A stretch of 64,000 nucleotides of DNA from Candidatus Bathyarchaeota archaeon (GCA_029259355.1 JAPDIZ010000002.1:558001-622000); one strand, 5' to 3'. Positions 25,564-34,991 are shown, numbered from the stretch's first letter. Numbers and translations are program-made. The notes: generated from the sequence alone by a model not told the origin.

Positions 25564-26306
25564 AGTTTCTTCTTCCTCCTTTTTCTACCCCTTCCCGTGC
25601 TTCTAGCTGCTATGTGCCCTACCTTCTTACCTGGAGGAGCGTGCCTCGAAACCGTTGTGGGCTTTCCTGGGTGCTGGTGCCTCCCCCCTCCAAAGGGATG
25701 GTAGGCAGCGATCATGGCAACGCCCCTAACCCTTGGGTACTTATGGCCCTTCGCCTTCATCCACCAGAACTTCTTCCCCGCTTTGAGAAACGGCTTCTCT
25801 ATGCGTCCCACAGAGGAGGCGACGCCAACCATCGCTCTACACCTACCCTTCACCACCTTCGCTTTGCCAGAGGGGAGCCTAAGCAGCACGCCATCGGGGA
25901 GGTGAGCCTCAACAACCGCGTAAGAACCCGATGCTCTAGCTAGCTTTCCTCCATCTCCTTCGTGCAGCTCTACGTTGCACACCATAGTACCTTCGGGGAT
26001 CTCGCTTAGGGGGAGAACGTTTCCGATGTCTAAAGCTGCGCCAGCCCCCATCTCGACTACTTGACCTACGTACATCCCCTCTGGAGCAACGACGTAGCAC
26101 TCGCTGGAGTCTTCGAAAACGATCTTGGCGAGCGGAGTGCCCCTACCTGGGTCGTGCAGCAGCTCGCGAACGACTCCTCTAATCGTTGACGCAACTCCAG
26201 CTTTTTCAGGAGGCGGTAAAGACGCCGGCGCTGCCCTCTTGTGAGTAGACGCTCTGAAGGTAGGGGAGCCCCTTCCCCTCCTCTGAACCAAGACCCGCTT
26301 ACCCAT
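25560..26306 (-). CDS. rpl2: 50S ribosomal protein L2 (uL2)
   Basis: Core peptidyl-transferase-region protein, 248 residues. MGKRVLVQRRGRGSPTFRAS, the middle GAGAALDIGNVLPLSEIPEG and the C-terminal HPFGGGRHQHPGKPTTVSRHAPPG (with the functionally critical His) are clear. ATG 26304-26306 follows GGTGG. It overlaps the convergent surface-protein gene at CTAG, both stops sharing bases. Confidence 0.97.
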   Translation of the reverse strand: MGKRVLVQRRGRGSPTFRASTHKRAAPASLPPPEKAGVASTIRGVVRELLHDPGRGTPLAKIVFEDSSECYVVAPEGMYVGQVVEMGAGAALDIGNVLPLSEIPEGTMVCNVELHEGDGGKLARASGSYAVVEAHLPDGVLLRLPSGKAKVVKGRCRAMVGVASSVGRIEKPFLKAGKKFWWMKAKGHKYPRVRGVAMIAAYHPFGGGRHQHPGKPTTVSRHAPPGKKVGHIAARSTGRGRKRRKKKL

Positions 26307-26317
26307 CAAACCACCGC

Positions 26318-26599
26318 CTACAGTATGCCAAGCCTAATGGCTACATCCGACGCCTTGTACTCAGGAGCCAGCTTTACGAAGGCCTTCTTCCGACCATCTG
26401 GCGTGATGAGGGTGTTGATCTTTTCTACCTTAACGCCGTAGAGCTGCTCCACAGCTCTCTTGATCTGGTGCTTCCTCGCCCTAATATTTACTATAAAGGT
26501 TAGCTTATTCTCCGCTTCGATCAAGCTGACCGCATCCTCGGTGATGACGGGGTATAGGATTATCTCATGAGGTTCCTTCACGCTATACCACCTAGCCAA
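26318..26599 (-). CDS. rpl23: 50S ribosomal protein L23 (uL23)
   Basis: Tunnel-exit protein that docks SRP and nascent-chain factors, 93 residues. [24 protein letters not shown] and [28 protein letters not shown] are the family blocks. It overlaps rpl4 by eight bases. Confidence 0.96.
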   Translation of the reverse strand: MARWYSVKEPHEIILYPVITEDAVSLIEAENKLTFIVNIRARKHQIKRAVEQLYGVKVEKINTLITPDGRKKAFVKLAPEYKASDVAIRLGIL

Positions 26600-27380
26600 A
26601 CCTCTGAGAAAGCCTATCTATGGCTGAGACAGACCAAAGGGCTAGCCTCCCCGGATGAGCCCCTGGAGCCAGCATTTCTGCCCCCAAGTTGTCCACCGAC
26701 ACTACGTCAACGCCGGGGAAGTTTTTCACAGCCTTTATGACGCTGGCGTCGGGAGACGAGACGACGACGAGAGGCCCCTTTGCCTTCTTCAACCTCCTAC
26801 CCCTCATCTTCCCCTTCCCAGCCCTAACCTTAACGCTGTTCCTAACCCTCTCGACATCGTCCCACAACCCTAGCGCCTTAAACACTTCCCTCGCCTCAGC
26901 CGTTTTCGAAATAGACTCAAACTCATCGGTTACGACCAGCGGGATAGAGGGGACATCGTCTATTCGATGACCTCTCTTCCTAACGAGCTCTGGATCCGCT
27001 GTAGCCGCGATCGCGGACATGACTGCGAGGGCTTTTTCCTTCTTGTTCACCTTCTTCTTGATGTACTTCTCCGCCCTCGGGGGGTGAGCCTGCCTACCTC
27101 CAACAGTTCCCGCTACCAGTGCCCCTCTTCCAGCAGCAGGGTGCCTAGCCCCCTTTATCCTAGGAATCCTCGCAATGCCATAGCCCACTCCCCATGACTC
27201 AGCCGTCGTACGCTTACCAGCTAAGGGGTCTCTGCCCTGAGGCTGCTTACTCCTAGACCAAGAGATAGCGATTACTCGCCTAATCACATCCAGCCTAAGA
27301 GGAGTGTCGAAGACTGGTGGAAGCTCGATTTTCTTAACAGCCTTCCCATCTAGCCCGTAGACTGGGACCTTCTTAGCCAT
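26592..27380 (-). CDS. rpl4: 50S ribosomal protein L4 (uL4, archaeal L1e type)
   Basis: Protein lining the exit tunnel, 262 residues. [20 protein letters not shown], then RQPQGRDP-like [22 protein letters not shown] and the extended loop [19 protein letters not shown] typical of archaea; the C-terminal half has [36 protein letters not shown]. Standard position after rpl3. Confidence 0.96.
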   Translation of the reverse strand: MAKKVPVYGLDGKAVKKIELPPVFDTPLRLDVIRRVIAISWSRSKQPQGRDPLAGKRTTAESWGVGYGIARIPRIKGARHPAAGRGALVAGTVGGRQAHPPRAEKYIKKKVNKKEKALAVMSAIAATADPELVRKRGHRIDDVPSIPLVVTDEFESISKTAEAREVFKALGLWDDVERVRNSVKVRAGKGKMRGRRLKKAKGPLVVVSSPDASVIKAVKNFPGVDVVSVDNLGAEMLAPGAHPGRLALWSVSAIDRLSQRFG

Positions 27381-27382
27381 CC

Positions 27383-28393
27383 CTACACACCTTGCTGCGA
27401 CTCAGTACTTATGTACAAAAGCTGAGGCTTACCAAGCTCGACTGCAGGAGGCCTAGCTGGATATCTAAGTCTAACCAACCTCTTAGCTGGACCGGGTACG
27501 CTGCCCTGTATCAAGATGTAGTTGCTTCTCACAATACCATATCTGAGGAAGCCTCCCTTCGGAGTAACCTCCTCCCCATCTGACCCTATCTTGAGTATCC
27601 TCTTGTTGTACTCGGTTCGCTGGAAGAAGCCTAGCTGCCCAGGTCTGGGAACGGTGTACATCACGTGCGGAGGCTTCCACGGACCTATGGCACCAACTCC
27701 TCGCTTAGTCTTTCTAGACTTGTGCTGAAGCCTGTGAACACCCCACCTCTTTATCGGCCCAGCAAAGCCCTTTCCCTTAGTCACCGCAACGACATCTACG
27801 AATTGGCCCTCCTCAAAAACCTCCGAAGGCTCTACATCGCTTCCAAGAATCTTCTCAGCATACTCCAACCTATCCTCTACAGAGCCTCCCCCAACTTTTA
27901 CCTCAAACAGCTCTGGCTTCTTCTTGGGCATATTAGATAGCCAAGGCTGTGTGCATACGAGAACCCTGATCTCAGCTAAGCGGTTGAGCCGACTCTTTAG
28001 CTCCTCCAAAGCCTTTTGGTGGTCAAATTTCTCGGGTAGAGTAACCCTCCTCTCAAGATGCTTTGGCGGACTCTCCTCCCAAGCCTCGCCCACACACTTA
28101 AGCGCACCATTTACCTTCTCATATCCTCTAACCGCGCATACGTGGATGGGGGGCGCTTCGAGGACTGTGGCTGCAACCGCGAACTCCCTTCCATAAGTAG
28201 GTGAATGAGGCCTGTCATCAACTAGGTAGATGTGGGTCATGCCAGCTTTGTACCCAGCAAACCCGAGGAGCTTGGGCTGCTCCAGCGGGGGGTCTGGCCA
28301 ATATCTTATCCTACCGACTATGCTCCTCGCTCTACCCTTTGGCAGAAAGGCCAGCGAACCTCTCCGCGGAGCTCTCTTCTTCCTTCTACCCAA
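27383..28393 (-). CDS. rpl3: 50S ribosomal protein L3 (uL3)
   Basis: Large-subunit protein with an arm reaching the peptidyl-transferase centre, 336 residues. RRGSLAFLPKGRARSIVGRIR at the start and GKGFAGPIKRWGVHRLQHKSRKTKRGVGAIGPWKPP in the centre are archaeal uL3 hallmarks. It starts four bases after the SPOUT protein gene. Confidence 0.97.
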   Translation of the reverse strand: MGRRKKRAPRRGSLAFLPKGRARSIVGRIRYWPDPPLEQPKLLGFAGYKAGMTHIYLVDDRPHSPTYGREFAVAATVLEAPPIHVCAVRGYEKVNGALKCVGEAWEESPPKHLERRVTLPEKFDHQKALEELKSRLNRLAEIRVLVCTQPWLSNMPKKKPELFEVKVGGGSVEDRLEYAEKILGSDVEPSEVFEEGQFVDVVAVTKGKGFAGPIKRWGVHRLQHKSRKTKRGVGAIGPWKPPHVMYTVPRPGQLGFFQRTEYNKRILKIGSDGEEVTPKGGFLRYGIVRSNYILIQGSVPGPAKRLVRLRYPARPPAVELGKPQLLYISTESQQGV

Positions 28394-28397
28394 GCGC

Positions 28398-29258
28398 CTA
28401 ATCCTCCATCAACACGTTGAGCAAGCCCAAGGAGATAAGGAGCGCTTCCTCAACCCTCACCGTCTCTGTTCCTTGCCTAGGTATAGTGTTGACCGTGAAG
28501 TGGAATACATCGCTTACTTTAAGGTTTTCGTAGGCCATGAGCTCGAAGACGCCTCTCGCGGGAGTCCCAAAGGCTACCAAGACCTCCCTAGACCTGTTCA
28601 AGCCCTCCCTCAAGGGAAGCCAAGCATCGACTATGGAGACCCCGTATCTGGAGGTAGCGATAGCAAGCTCTGGCTTGCTGCGCAAAACGTACTCCCCAAG
28701 AAGCATACGCGTAACCTCGACTTCATAACCCCAGTACTGCTGTGGGCAACCTCTATCAACTATGCGAGCTAGCAAGCGCTGTCCACTACGAACCAGCTCC
28801 ACCGTAACTCTAGCTCCCTCCTCTGCGCTCCCTTCACAAGGAATCGGCTTCTCCACTCCAATATCTACGAGCAGCAGCCCTCCCCTCCTCCCCACAACTA
28901 CTCCCTCGCGAAAGCACCTATCAGCGAGCTCGCTAGACTTCTTAGCAAGCGGGTGGTGAGGTGTTCTAAGAGGGGGGATGATGCCCACGTAGCGAAGATC
29001 CCTACTGATTGGGTAGAGGGCTTTGCGTAAGTACTGAGGGGTTTCGGCGTAGCTTAAGACGCTTTGTATGAAGCGCTGCTTACGAGCATACGCTCGGTCA
29101 AACGGGTCCCGATAGATGACGATTCTATCTACCCGAAAAACGGCGGAAGCTCTCGCTATCAAGCCGAGAACTAGCGTTTTATCCCTTTGATGCAGCCACT
29201 CATCTACGACTGAGGAGGGGATAGCTATCGAAAGCTTCTTGGAGCGCCTCTGAGCCAT
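28398..29258 (-). CDS. Putative SPOUT RNA methyltransferase (DUF171, C9orf114-like)
   Basis: Predicted nucleic-acid methyltransferase of 286 residues, found next to rpl3 in many archaea. SIAIPSSVVDEWLHQRDKTLVLGLIARASAVFRVDRIVIY opens the knotted domain, an OB-like insert (GGLLLVDIGVEKPIPC) lies in the middle, and the C-terminus has LVAFGTPARGVFEL with VNTIPRQGTETVRVEEALLISL, the cofactor-binding knot. Substrate RNA is not known to me. Start ATG 29256-29258. Confidence 0.85.
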   Translation of the reverse strand: MAQRRSKKLSIAIPSSVVDEWLHQRDKTLVLGLIARASAVFRVDRIVIYRDPFDRAYARKQRFIQSVLSYAETPQYLRKALYPISRDLRYVGIIPPLRTPHHPLAKKSSELADRCFREGVVVGRRGGLLLVDIGVEKPIPCEGSAEEGARVTVELVRSGQRLLARIVDRGCPQQYWGYEVEVTRMLLGEYVLRSKPELAIATSRYGVSIVDAWLPLREGLNRSREVLVAFGTPARGVFELMAYENLKVSDVFHFTVNTIPRQGTETVRVEEALLISLGLLNVLMED

Positions 29259-29318
29259 CGCTTAGACCCAAACAAGCCTTATCACTCCTGCTTGGTAAAG
29301 TTATGTGCGGGGAGGGGC

Positions 29319-30464
29319 TTGTCTAAAGTCCTAGACAGCTTAGAGGCTATAAAGAGCGTTGACAGAAGCGGGATGCTCGAGATACAGGCAAAGCACCCAG
29401 ACTTCTACGAGGAAGCGGGTAGAATAGCTGAGGATACACCGATCCCCACAACAATTAGGATAGGGCTTCGCACAATATCCTATGGCACTCCAGAGAAGGT
29501 GCTTGTTCTCGGAGTAGGCGGCTCAGCTATCGGAGGAGAGGTTCTGAGGGAGTGGCTGCTCGAAATATCCGATGCCCCCGTCATCGTCCACAGAGACTAC
29601 GGCATACCCGCTTTCGCTGACGAAAACACCATGGTCTTTGCAGTAAGCTATTCCGGCAACACCGAAGAAACCCTTAGCGGGTTTGTTCAAGCCATCAGAA
29701 GAGGCTGCATGGTCGTAGCTGTATCATCAGGAGGTGCGCTAAGTAGGTGGTGCACCCGCTTGAGAATACCATGGGTCAGGGTTCCCGAGGGCATCCCACC
29801 TCGCTCAGCGCTTCCCTACCTCTTCACACCGTTAATGGCGATCTTGGCTAGACAAGGTCTCGGCATAACTTGGAGAACAGAGCTGAGGAAAGTCGTCGAA
29901 GCGCTTAAGAGGCTAAGAAGCGAGCTGTCTCCCGAAAAACCCTTGGAGAAAAACCCAGCGAAAGCGATTGCGCAGAGGCTCTTTGGAAGGATACCCATAG
30001 CTTATGCAGCGCACCCCTACTTCTGCGCTGCTCAAAGGCTGAAGGCTCAGCTGAACGAAAACGCCAAAGTCTTCGCCAAAGCAGAGGCTTTTCCCGAGCT
30101 AAACCACAACGAGATCGTGGGGTGGGAGAAACCTTTCGAGGAGCTCTCCAACGCTGCAGTCGTAGTCTATAGAGACGGGTATGAAAAGCCTTGGATAGCT
30201 GCTCGCATAGAGGCTACGCTGGAGCAAGTAGCTGGCATAGCTGCAGACATCATCGAGATAAGGCCTGTCGGCGAAGAAGTTTTGGCGAGAATGCTCTCAG
30301 CGATCTACCTAGGCGACTACGCATCGCTCTACCTAGCGGTCTTGAGAAACATAGACCCCTACCCCGTTGAGTCCATAGCCAAGCTAAAGCAACGGCTCGC
30401 AGAAAAAGTTAGGCTAGTTGAGAGCCTAGAAAAACAGGTCGGGGAGCTGGCTAGCTCGAGCTGA
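29319..30464 (+). CDS. Bifunctional phosphoglucose/phosphomannose isomerase
   Basis: Interconverts glucose-6-P or mannose-6-P with fructose-6-P. The 381 residues have two SIS domains: VLVLGVGGSAIGGEVLREWL and AVSYSGNTEETLSGF in the first, and the later LNHNEIVGWEKP that distinguishes the crenarchaeal bifunctional enzyme; the Glu-Arg and His catalytic set appears in PEGIPPRSALPYL and ELNHNE. Start TTG 29319-29321 behind GGGGAGGGG. It is divergent from the rpl3 operon with a short shared spacer. Confidence 0.92.
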   Translation: MSKVLDSLEAIKSVDRSGMLEIQAKHPDFYEEAGRIAEDTPIPTTIRIGLRTISYGTPEKVLVLGVGGSAIGGEVLREWLLEISDAPVIVHRDYGIPAFADENTMVFAVSYSGNTEETLSGFVQAIRRGCMVVAVSSGGALSRWCTRLRIPWVRVPEGIPPRSALPYLFTPLMAILARQGLGITWRTELRKVVEALKRLRSELSPEKPLEKNPAKAIAQRLFGRIPIAYAAHPYFCAAQRLKAQLNENAKVFAKAEAFPELNHNEIVGWEKPFEELSNAAVVVYRDGYEKPWIAARIEATLEQVAGIAADIIEIRPVGEEVLARMLSAIYLGDYASLYLAVLRNIDPYPVESIAKLKQRLAEKVRLVESLEKQVGELASSS

Positions 30465-30542
30465 TTAGGCGGAGGAGTACGCTCCCTACTTCTCAAAAGA
30501 CCGCTTCTCATCCAGCTTGGTCCCCTGAAGCAACCACTCCTC

Positions 30543-31223
30543 TCACTTAGCTACATTAGACGATGCCTTAGCCTCTGTACTTGGAGATGAGCTGGCTTCA
30601 GAGGGAAGCTTCGGTAAGTCCGGCAGCTTCTCCCTAAGTTTTACCTCAGCCATAGCTGCGGCTTCCTTCAGAATTGACTCAGCGTCTTGGTCCATGTAGT
30701 CTAGGTTTACGGGAATCCCGGTAGCATAGCTCGCCTCCATAACCGTCTCGCTCAGCATATCGCCGATTGTCGAAAGCTCTAAGCCAGCTTCTGGCAATAT
30801 CGAAGATATTCCAGATTTGACGCTCTTGATCACAGCGACAACTGGGCCAAGCTTAGCGGTTACATCGCCCATCTCCTTGACGGTCTCCAGCCTAAGAGCG
30901 GCTTGTTCTAGAGCAAGCTTCGAGTACAACACAGTTTTCTCAAGCTTTCTAAGCTCAGCTAGCTCAGAGGCATAGACCTTAGCCTCCTCCAAGCGGTGCT
31001 CTTGATACGAGTTTACCACGCGATTGAAGAGGTCCTTGTCTCTAGAGATTAGCCGGTGGTTTAGCTGATCTAGGGAGCGTACGAGCATCTGAAGCCTACC
31101 GATCGCCATCTCGATCCTCGGCCTAAGAGGCGGCTGAGGACGTACCATGCCCTTTATCTTTTCTCCCCAAGTAGTCTCTGGTCCAACCCACTTTTTGGCA
31201 AACTTCTCCGACAAATACCCCAC
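30543..31223 (-). CDS. cdvB: CdvB/ESCRT-III-like cell division protein
   Basis: Snf7-family filament protein of the archaeal Cdv division system; 226 residues. FAKKWVGPETTWGEKIKGMVRPQPPLRPRIEMAIGRL leads into long helices (about residues 35-130) rich in L/K/E, then IPVNLDYMDQDAESILKEAAAMAEVKLREKLPDLP and a Ser/Ala-rich tail. No CdvA or CdvC/Vps4 gene is adjacent, so this could be one of several paralogues. No C-terminal winged helix is visible. Confidence 0.85.
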   Translation of the reverse strand: MGYLSEKFAKKWVGPETTWGEKIKGMVRPQPPLRPRIEMAIGRLQMLVRSLDQLNHRLISRDKDLFNRVVNSYQEHRLEEAKVYASELAELRKLEKTVLYSKLALEQAALRLETVKEMGDVTAKLGPVVAVIKSVKSGISSILPEAGLELSTIGDMLSETVMEASYATGIPVNLDYMDQDAESILKEAAAMAEVKLREKLPDLPKLPSEASSSPSTEAKASSNVAK

Positions 31224-31260
31224 CTCGGGGCTTCAAACTCCACGAAGCCACTGGCTGACT

Positions 31261-31392
31261 ATGCGTATTGAAGGTTATTGGATACCCTCGTCTATAGCGC
31301 GGTATTACCCGAAGAGGGTTTTAGAGAACACGGTGGACAAGCTTCGTTACAAAAACGTGCTGCGGAACGCGGATATGCAAACAGTATTGTAA
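31261..31392 (+). CDS. Possible 43-residue ORF in the cdvB-ilvE spacer
   Basis: ATG 31261 to TAA 31390-31392 encodes MRIEGYWIPSSIARYYPKRV and 23 more residues, a plausible soluble composition (aromatics, K/R, no low complexity). There is no SD before the ATG. It fills most of the 174-base spacer between two minus-strand genes, the longest spacer in this part of the window. Nothing similar is known to me; it may be chance. Confidence 0.25.
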   Translation: MRIEGYWIPSSIARYYPKRVLENTVDKLRYKNVLRNADMQTVL

Positions 31393-31397
31393 AAGGC

Positions 31398-32318
31398 TTA
31401 CACGAAGTCGAGCCAGTGGTAGTAGGCTTCTTCTCTGCCGTGTACAATGTCGAAGAACTTCTTCTGAATAGCTTCGGTGATCGGGCCCCTCCTCCCCTCA
31501 CCAATAACCCTACCGTCTATTTCGCGAACTGGCGTAACTTCAGCAGCTGTTCCCGTGAGAAACACCTCGTCAGCTATGTAGAGCTCTTCTCTCAGGATAT
31601 TTCGCTCCACAACCGTGTACCCCATATTTCGCGCGAGCTTGATCACCGAATCCCTCGTTATCCCCATCAGCATACACGCCTCTGGAGGAGGCGTATAGAT
31701 CACGCCATCCTTAACCATGAAGATGTTCTCGCCAGAGCCCTCCGACACGTAGCCGTCTAGGTTTAGCAAGATGGCTTCCTCGTAGCCCATGCTGAGAGCC
31801 TCAAGCTTAGCCAACACCGCGTTGAGGTAGTTAGCTGAAGCCTTTGCCTGTGGAGGAACGAACTGGCTGTGCAGCTTGCGCCAAGAAGAAACCATGCACC
31901 TAATGCCCTTCACCAAGCCTTCCTCGCCTAGATACGCTCCCCATGGCCAAACCGCTATAGCGACGCCAACGGGGTTGCCGAGGGAATAGAGCCCCATCTC
32001 TCCATAGCCTACGTAGGCGAGAGGCCTTATGTAGCACTCCTCCAGCTTGTTCGCTCGAATAGTCTCCTTCACAGCCTCGACCAGCTCCTCGAGCGAGTAC
32101 GGTATCTTTATCGCGCAGATCTTGGCGCTGTCGAAGAACCTCTTCATGTGGTCGACAAGCCTAAAGACCGCAGGGCCTCTCTCGGTCTTGTAGCACCTGA
32201 TTCCTTCAAAGACTGCTGTGCCGTAATGAAGTGCGTGAGTCAGGACGTGCACCTTTGCCTCTTTCCATGGGACGAGCCTGCCATCCATCCATATCCACTC
32301 GACTTCCTGCATTTCCAC
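31398..32318 (-). CDS. ilvE: Branched-chain amino acid aminotransferase
   Basis: PLP enzyme making Val, Leu and Ile from their keto acids; 306 residues of class IV fold. WIWMDGRLVPWKEAKVHVLTHALHYG at the start, the lysine region PPQAKASANYLNAVLAK, and YVSEGSGENIFMVKDGVIYTPP followed by MGITRDSVIKLA and LTGTAAEVTPVREID are all classic. Start ATG 32316-32318. Confidence 0.94.
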   Translation of the reverse strand: MEMQEVEWIWMDGRLVPWKEAKVHVLTHALHYGTAVFEGIRCYKTERGPAVFRLVDHMKRFFDSAKICAIKIPYSLEELVEAVKETIRANKLEECYIRPLAYVGYGEMGLYSLGNPVGVAIAVWPWGAYLGEEGLVKGIRCMVSSWRKLHSQFVPPQAKASANYLNAVLAKLEALSMGYEEAILLNLDGYVSEGSGENIFMVKDGVIYTPPPEACMLMGITRDSVIKLARNMGYTVVERNILREELYIADEVFLTGTAAEVTPVREIDGRVIGEGRRGPITEAIQKKFFDIVHGREEAYYHWLDFV

Positions 32319-32368
32319 ACCTTCTTACCCAGTTTTTGAAGCGGAACTTAGTGATTTTCCGCCAATGA

Positions 32369-32378
32369 CATTAAAAGC
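32369..32378 (+). promoter_or_regulatory. Probable TATA box for the TatD-like gene
   Basis: CATTAAAAGC about 45 bases upstream of the chosen GTG start and within the 99-base divergent spacer shared with ilvE. Confidence 0.45.
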
Positions 32379-32417
32379 CTTTTCACAGCAGAAATATCGT
32401 GCCACGCGGTGGTCGAG

Positions 32418-33185
32418 GTGATCGTAGATTCACATGCTCACCTACAGATCAAGGAGTTTTGGGGAAGCGAGTATGAAGAAGTAGTTGAGCAGACAGCTGC
32501 AGCGGGATTAGTGGTTGTGAACTCCGGGGTCTCCGTCAAGACCAGCAGAGAAGCTATTGAGCTAGCTGAGAGGTACCCGAGCTTCTACGCAACAGTTGGG
32601 GTAGCTCACCGAGACGCACATGTCGTTTCCGAGGAGGTGGTGGAGAAGCTTAGGGTCATGTGCGAGCAACCACGCGTGGTTGCTCTGGGCGAAATAGGCT
32701 TAGATTACTACCACATGCACCACCCACCAAAGGTTCAGATGAGGGGTTTTGTACAGCAGCTCAAGCTAGCTGCGGAGATCGGCATGCCCGTAGTAATTCA
32801 CTCGAGAGAGGCTGACCGAGACGTTGAGGCGATTTTGGATAGGTATGCTGTGGGCAAGGTAGACATCGTATTACACTGCTTCGCAGGAGATGAGCGCATG
32901 CTTAGGTGGGCGGTGGAGAGGGGCGTATACCTCTCCATATCGGGCATGATCACCAGAAACCCAAGACTTGAGAAGGTGGTCTCGAGAGCTCCTCTAGAAA
33001 GCATCTTGATCGAGACGGACAGCCCATTCCTCACCCCAAAGGGCTTGCGCGGCAGAAACAAGCCAACAAACGTAGTCTACATCGCCAAATACCTAGCGAG
33101 GCTCCTCGACATACCCCAAGGCGATGTGTTAGAGACCTCCTCCAAGAACGCGGCTAAGGTGTTTAGAGCGCTGCAGCCACCTTAG
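32418..33185 (+). CDS. TatD-family metal-dependent hydrolase/DNase
   Basis: Amidohydrolase-fold nuclease, 255 residues. VDSHAHL provides the first metal ligands, VVALGEIGLDYYHM the Glu, PVVIHSREA and VLHCFAGD the histidines, and ESILIETDSPFLTPKGLRG the Asp and arginine-rich loop. GTG 32418-32420 has GGTGG just upstream; an earlier in-frame GTG is at 32409. Its 3' end overlaps the convergent membrane-protein gene by about 57 bases. Confidence 0.9.
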   Translation: MIVDSHAHLQIKEFWGSEYEEVVEQTAAAGLVVVNSGVSVKTSREAIELAERYPSFYATVGVAHRDAHVVSEEVVEKLRVMCEQPRVVALGEIGLDYYHMHHPPKVQMRGFVQQLKLAAEIGMPVVIHSREADRDVEAILDRYAVGKVDIVLHCFAGDERMLRWAVERGVYLSISGMITRNPRLEKVVSRAPLESILIETDSPFLTPKGLRGRNKPTNVVYIAKYLARLLDIPQGDVLETSSKNAAKVFRALQPP

Positions 33186-33513
33186 AAGTAGCCAAAGCCC
33201 CAATACGTAGATGCATATCCCCAGCAGAAGAGCTGCGGGAAACCCTATGCGCGGTGAGCCCAGCATAACGCACATGACGTAGAGTATCCAAGCAGGCGTA
33301 AGCAGCAACAGCCCCCTAGCGTAGGCGACCATCGCACTCACTCCAGCGTTTAGGTAGATCAGAGAGAAGGTTGGCACAGTAGCTGCGGGAAAAAGAGCTA
33401 TGAACGCGGTCAAGAGCCCCTGACCCTTAGAGCCTGCGTAGGTGGTTTAACGAGAACACCAGCCCACCTACGACGAAGTAGGGGAGTAGATGCTTAGCCG
33501 TTAAGGCCTCCAA
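33129..33513 (-). pseudogene. DUF3147/GlpM-like small membrane protein with a single-base frame break
   Basis: From TTG 33511-33513 (GGTGGAGGG upstream) the frame reads EALTAKHLLPYFVVGGLVFSL...RRL and stops at TAA 33427-33429. The continuation LLTAFIALFPAATVPTFSLI, through PAWILYVMCVMLGSPRIGF to a C-terminal helix, lies in the +1 frame and ends at 33129. Skipping one base at CTC-TAA-G gives a continuous four-helix protein of about 127 residues. A 9-bp inverted repeat (33437-33445 and 33464-33472) lies just 5' of the break. It overlaps the end of the FAU-1 gene. Sequencing error, recoding or a decayed gene are all possible. Confidence 0.6.
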
Positions 33514-34976
33514 ACCCTCCACCTCTCGTCTAGCACCAAGTCCGCCCAGTCGCTTCTATTAGGGTCTTTCGCAAACGCGTCGCGTATCTCCTTAGCCAGC
33601 TCAAGCGACTGCTCATAGAGCTTTTTGCCGAAGAAGCCCTTTGCACAAGCTTCCCTAAGCCCTTCCTCATCGATGATCTCAGCACCCCTGCTCGGCACCA
33701 CAACCACGTCAACCTCTAAGTCTACGTACCTTACCTGCCCCGGAAGAAGCTCGATTGGCGTGCTTATGTTCGCATAGCTCCCCTTGTACGCGCTGTCTTG
33801 TGAGAAGTAGCTGGTTACCAAGAAGGGAGTTCCTATGCGGAGGCAAGTTATAGCGTAGTCTCCGGAGAGCTTCTCAACGCCTAACCCATCGTATACCCCT
33901 GGCTTTTTGAACACTCTTTTTAGCTTCAGCCACCCCAGCTCTTCATCGCTCTCAACAACCTCAGCTACTCCAAGCGATAGGACTCTCCCACTCAGCTTTG
34001 CATGCGAAATGCTCACCGAGTCGCCCTCATCTGGGAAGCTGGAGAGCTCGAGCTCCCTCAAGTGAAACAAGACATCTTCGACGGGTTCTCCACGAGAAAG
34101 TAGCGCTTCAGCCATCTCGACGTAAGATGCGTGCTCACCACCCCACGACTTCAGCCTGTGATGGCCTCTCACGGTAGCGACGACCTCAGCCCTCACGTCG
34201 TCTAGCGCGGACTTGGAAAGCGGAGGGAACTCAGTCTTTACGTACCTGAGGCCGTCTCTCACGACGGAGGGAGCAGAGGCTTTTTCACACTCCTCCTCAA
34301 GCCTCTGAGCTTCCTCAGCCAGCTTCGCCACCTCTTCCCTAAGCACCTCCTCAGGTTGGTGTGCTGCAGCAGTTCTCCAGACAATACCCCATCCGTTGAG
34401 ACCTATGGAGAGCGACGTAGCTATTAGCCTAGCCTTTTCATCGAGGCTTCTGATCCTCCTGCTCACCCCTCCCCTCACACCCTTAACCAAAACAGCGTAC
34501 CTCCCAGGTACCGAAATTCTCTTGGTAAGCACGGGGCGCCCAAGCTTGTCGCTAGCTAGTTCGAGCTGTACGACGACCTCATTTCCCAAGGAGAGATCCG
34601 ACGCACCCTCTCTTAGCTTGCCCTTCGCAAAACCTAAGTCGATAATGGCTGAGCCATCGCTCTCGAGCTCGCAAACAACCCCTTTAGCTATGGCTCCAAC
34701 AGGTGCTTCACGCTTGATGACCACCACGTCGTCGAGTTTTCGAAGGAGCATTTGGCAAAACACATCAACAGCTCCTGGAGCGCCTACAGCTTCTATGCCC
34801 TGCCTATCCTCTCGATCCCAGATGTCGAGGTCGGGGGAATCTGCTACGTAGGATAGCCCAAACCTCTGCTCAATCTCCTTTGAGGGCTGGACTATGCGAA
34901 AACCTTCGTCGAGCAGCATCTTGGTCAAGGCAGTGGTGTAGATGCCGCGAACTCTCGCGCTGTACATCTCAACCAT
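33501..34976 (-). CDS. fau-1: FAU-1-like RNA-binding ribonuclease (S1-like plus DUF402)
   Basis: Homologue of archaeal FAU-1/AU-1, an RNase E/G-related protein binding AU-rich RNA; 491 residues. An S1-like inserted domain (residues about 85-150, GVVCELESDGSAIIDLGFAKGKL) is followed by GVSRRIRSLDEKARLIA, a coiled coil (EEVAKLAEEAQRLEEECEKA) and the C-terminal DUF402 domain (VEVVVVPSRGAEIIDEEGL-like). Start is GTG or ATG at 34974-34976. It overlaps the membrane-protein gene. Confidence 0.85.
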   Translation of the reverse strand: MVEMYSARVRGIYTTALTKMLLDEGFRIVQPSKEIEQRFGLSYVADSPDLDIWDREDRQGIEAVGAPGAVDVFCQMLLRKLDDVVVIKREAPVGAIAKGVVCELESDGSAIIDLGFAKGKLREGASDLSLGNEVVVQLELASDKLGRPVLTKRISVPGRYAVLVKGVRGGVSRRIRSLDEKARLIATSLSIGLNGWGIVWRTAAAHQPEEVLREEVAKLAEEAQRLEEECEKASAPSVVRDGLRYVKTEFPPLSKSALDDVRAEVVATVRGHHRLKSWGGEHASYVEMAEALLSRGEPVEDVLFHLRELELSSFPDEGDSVSISHAKLSGRVLSLGVAEVVESDEELGWLKLKRVFKKPGVYDGLGVEKLSGDYAITCLRIGTPFLVTSYFSQDSAYKGSYANISTPIELLPGQVRYVDLEVDVVVVPSRGAEIIDEEGLREACAKGFFGKKLYEQSLELAKEIRDAFAKDPNRSDWADLVLDERWRVWRP

Positions 34977-34991
34977 CGCTTCTCCTCTTCA

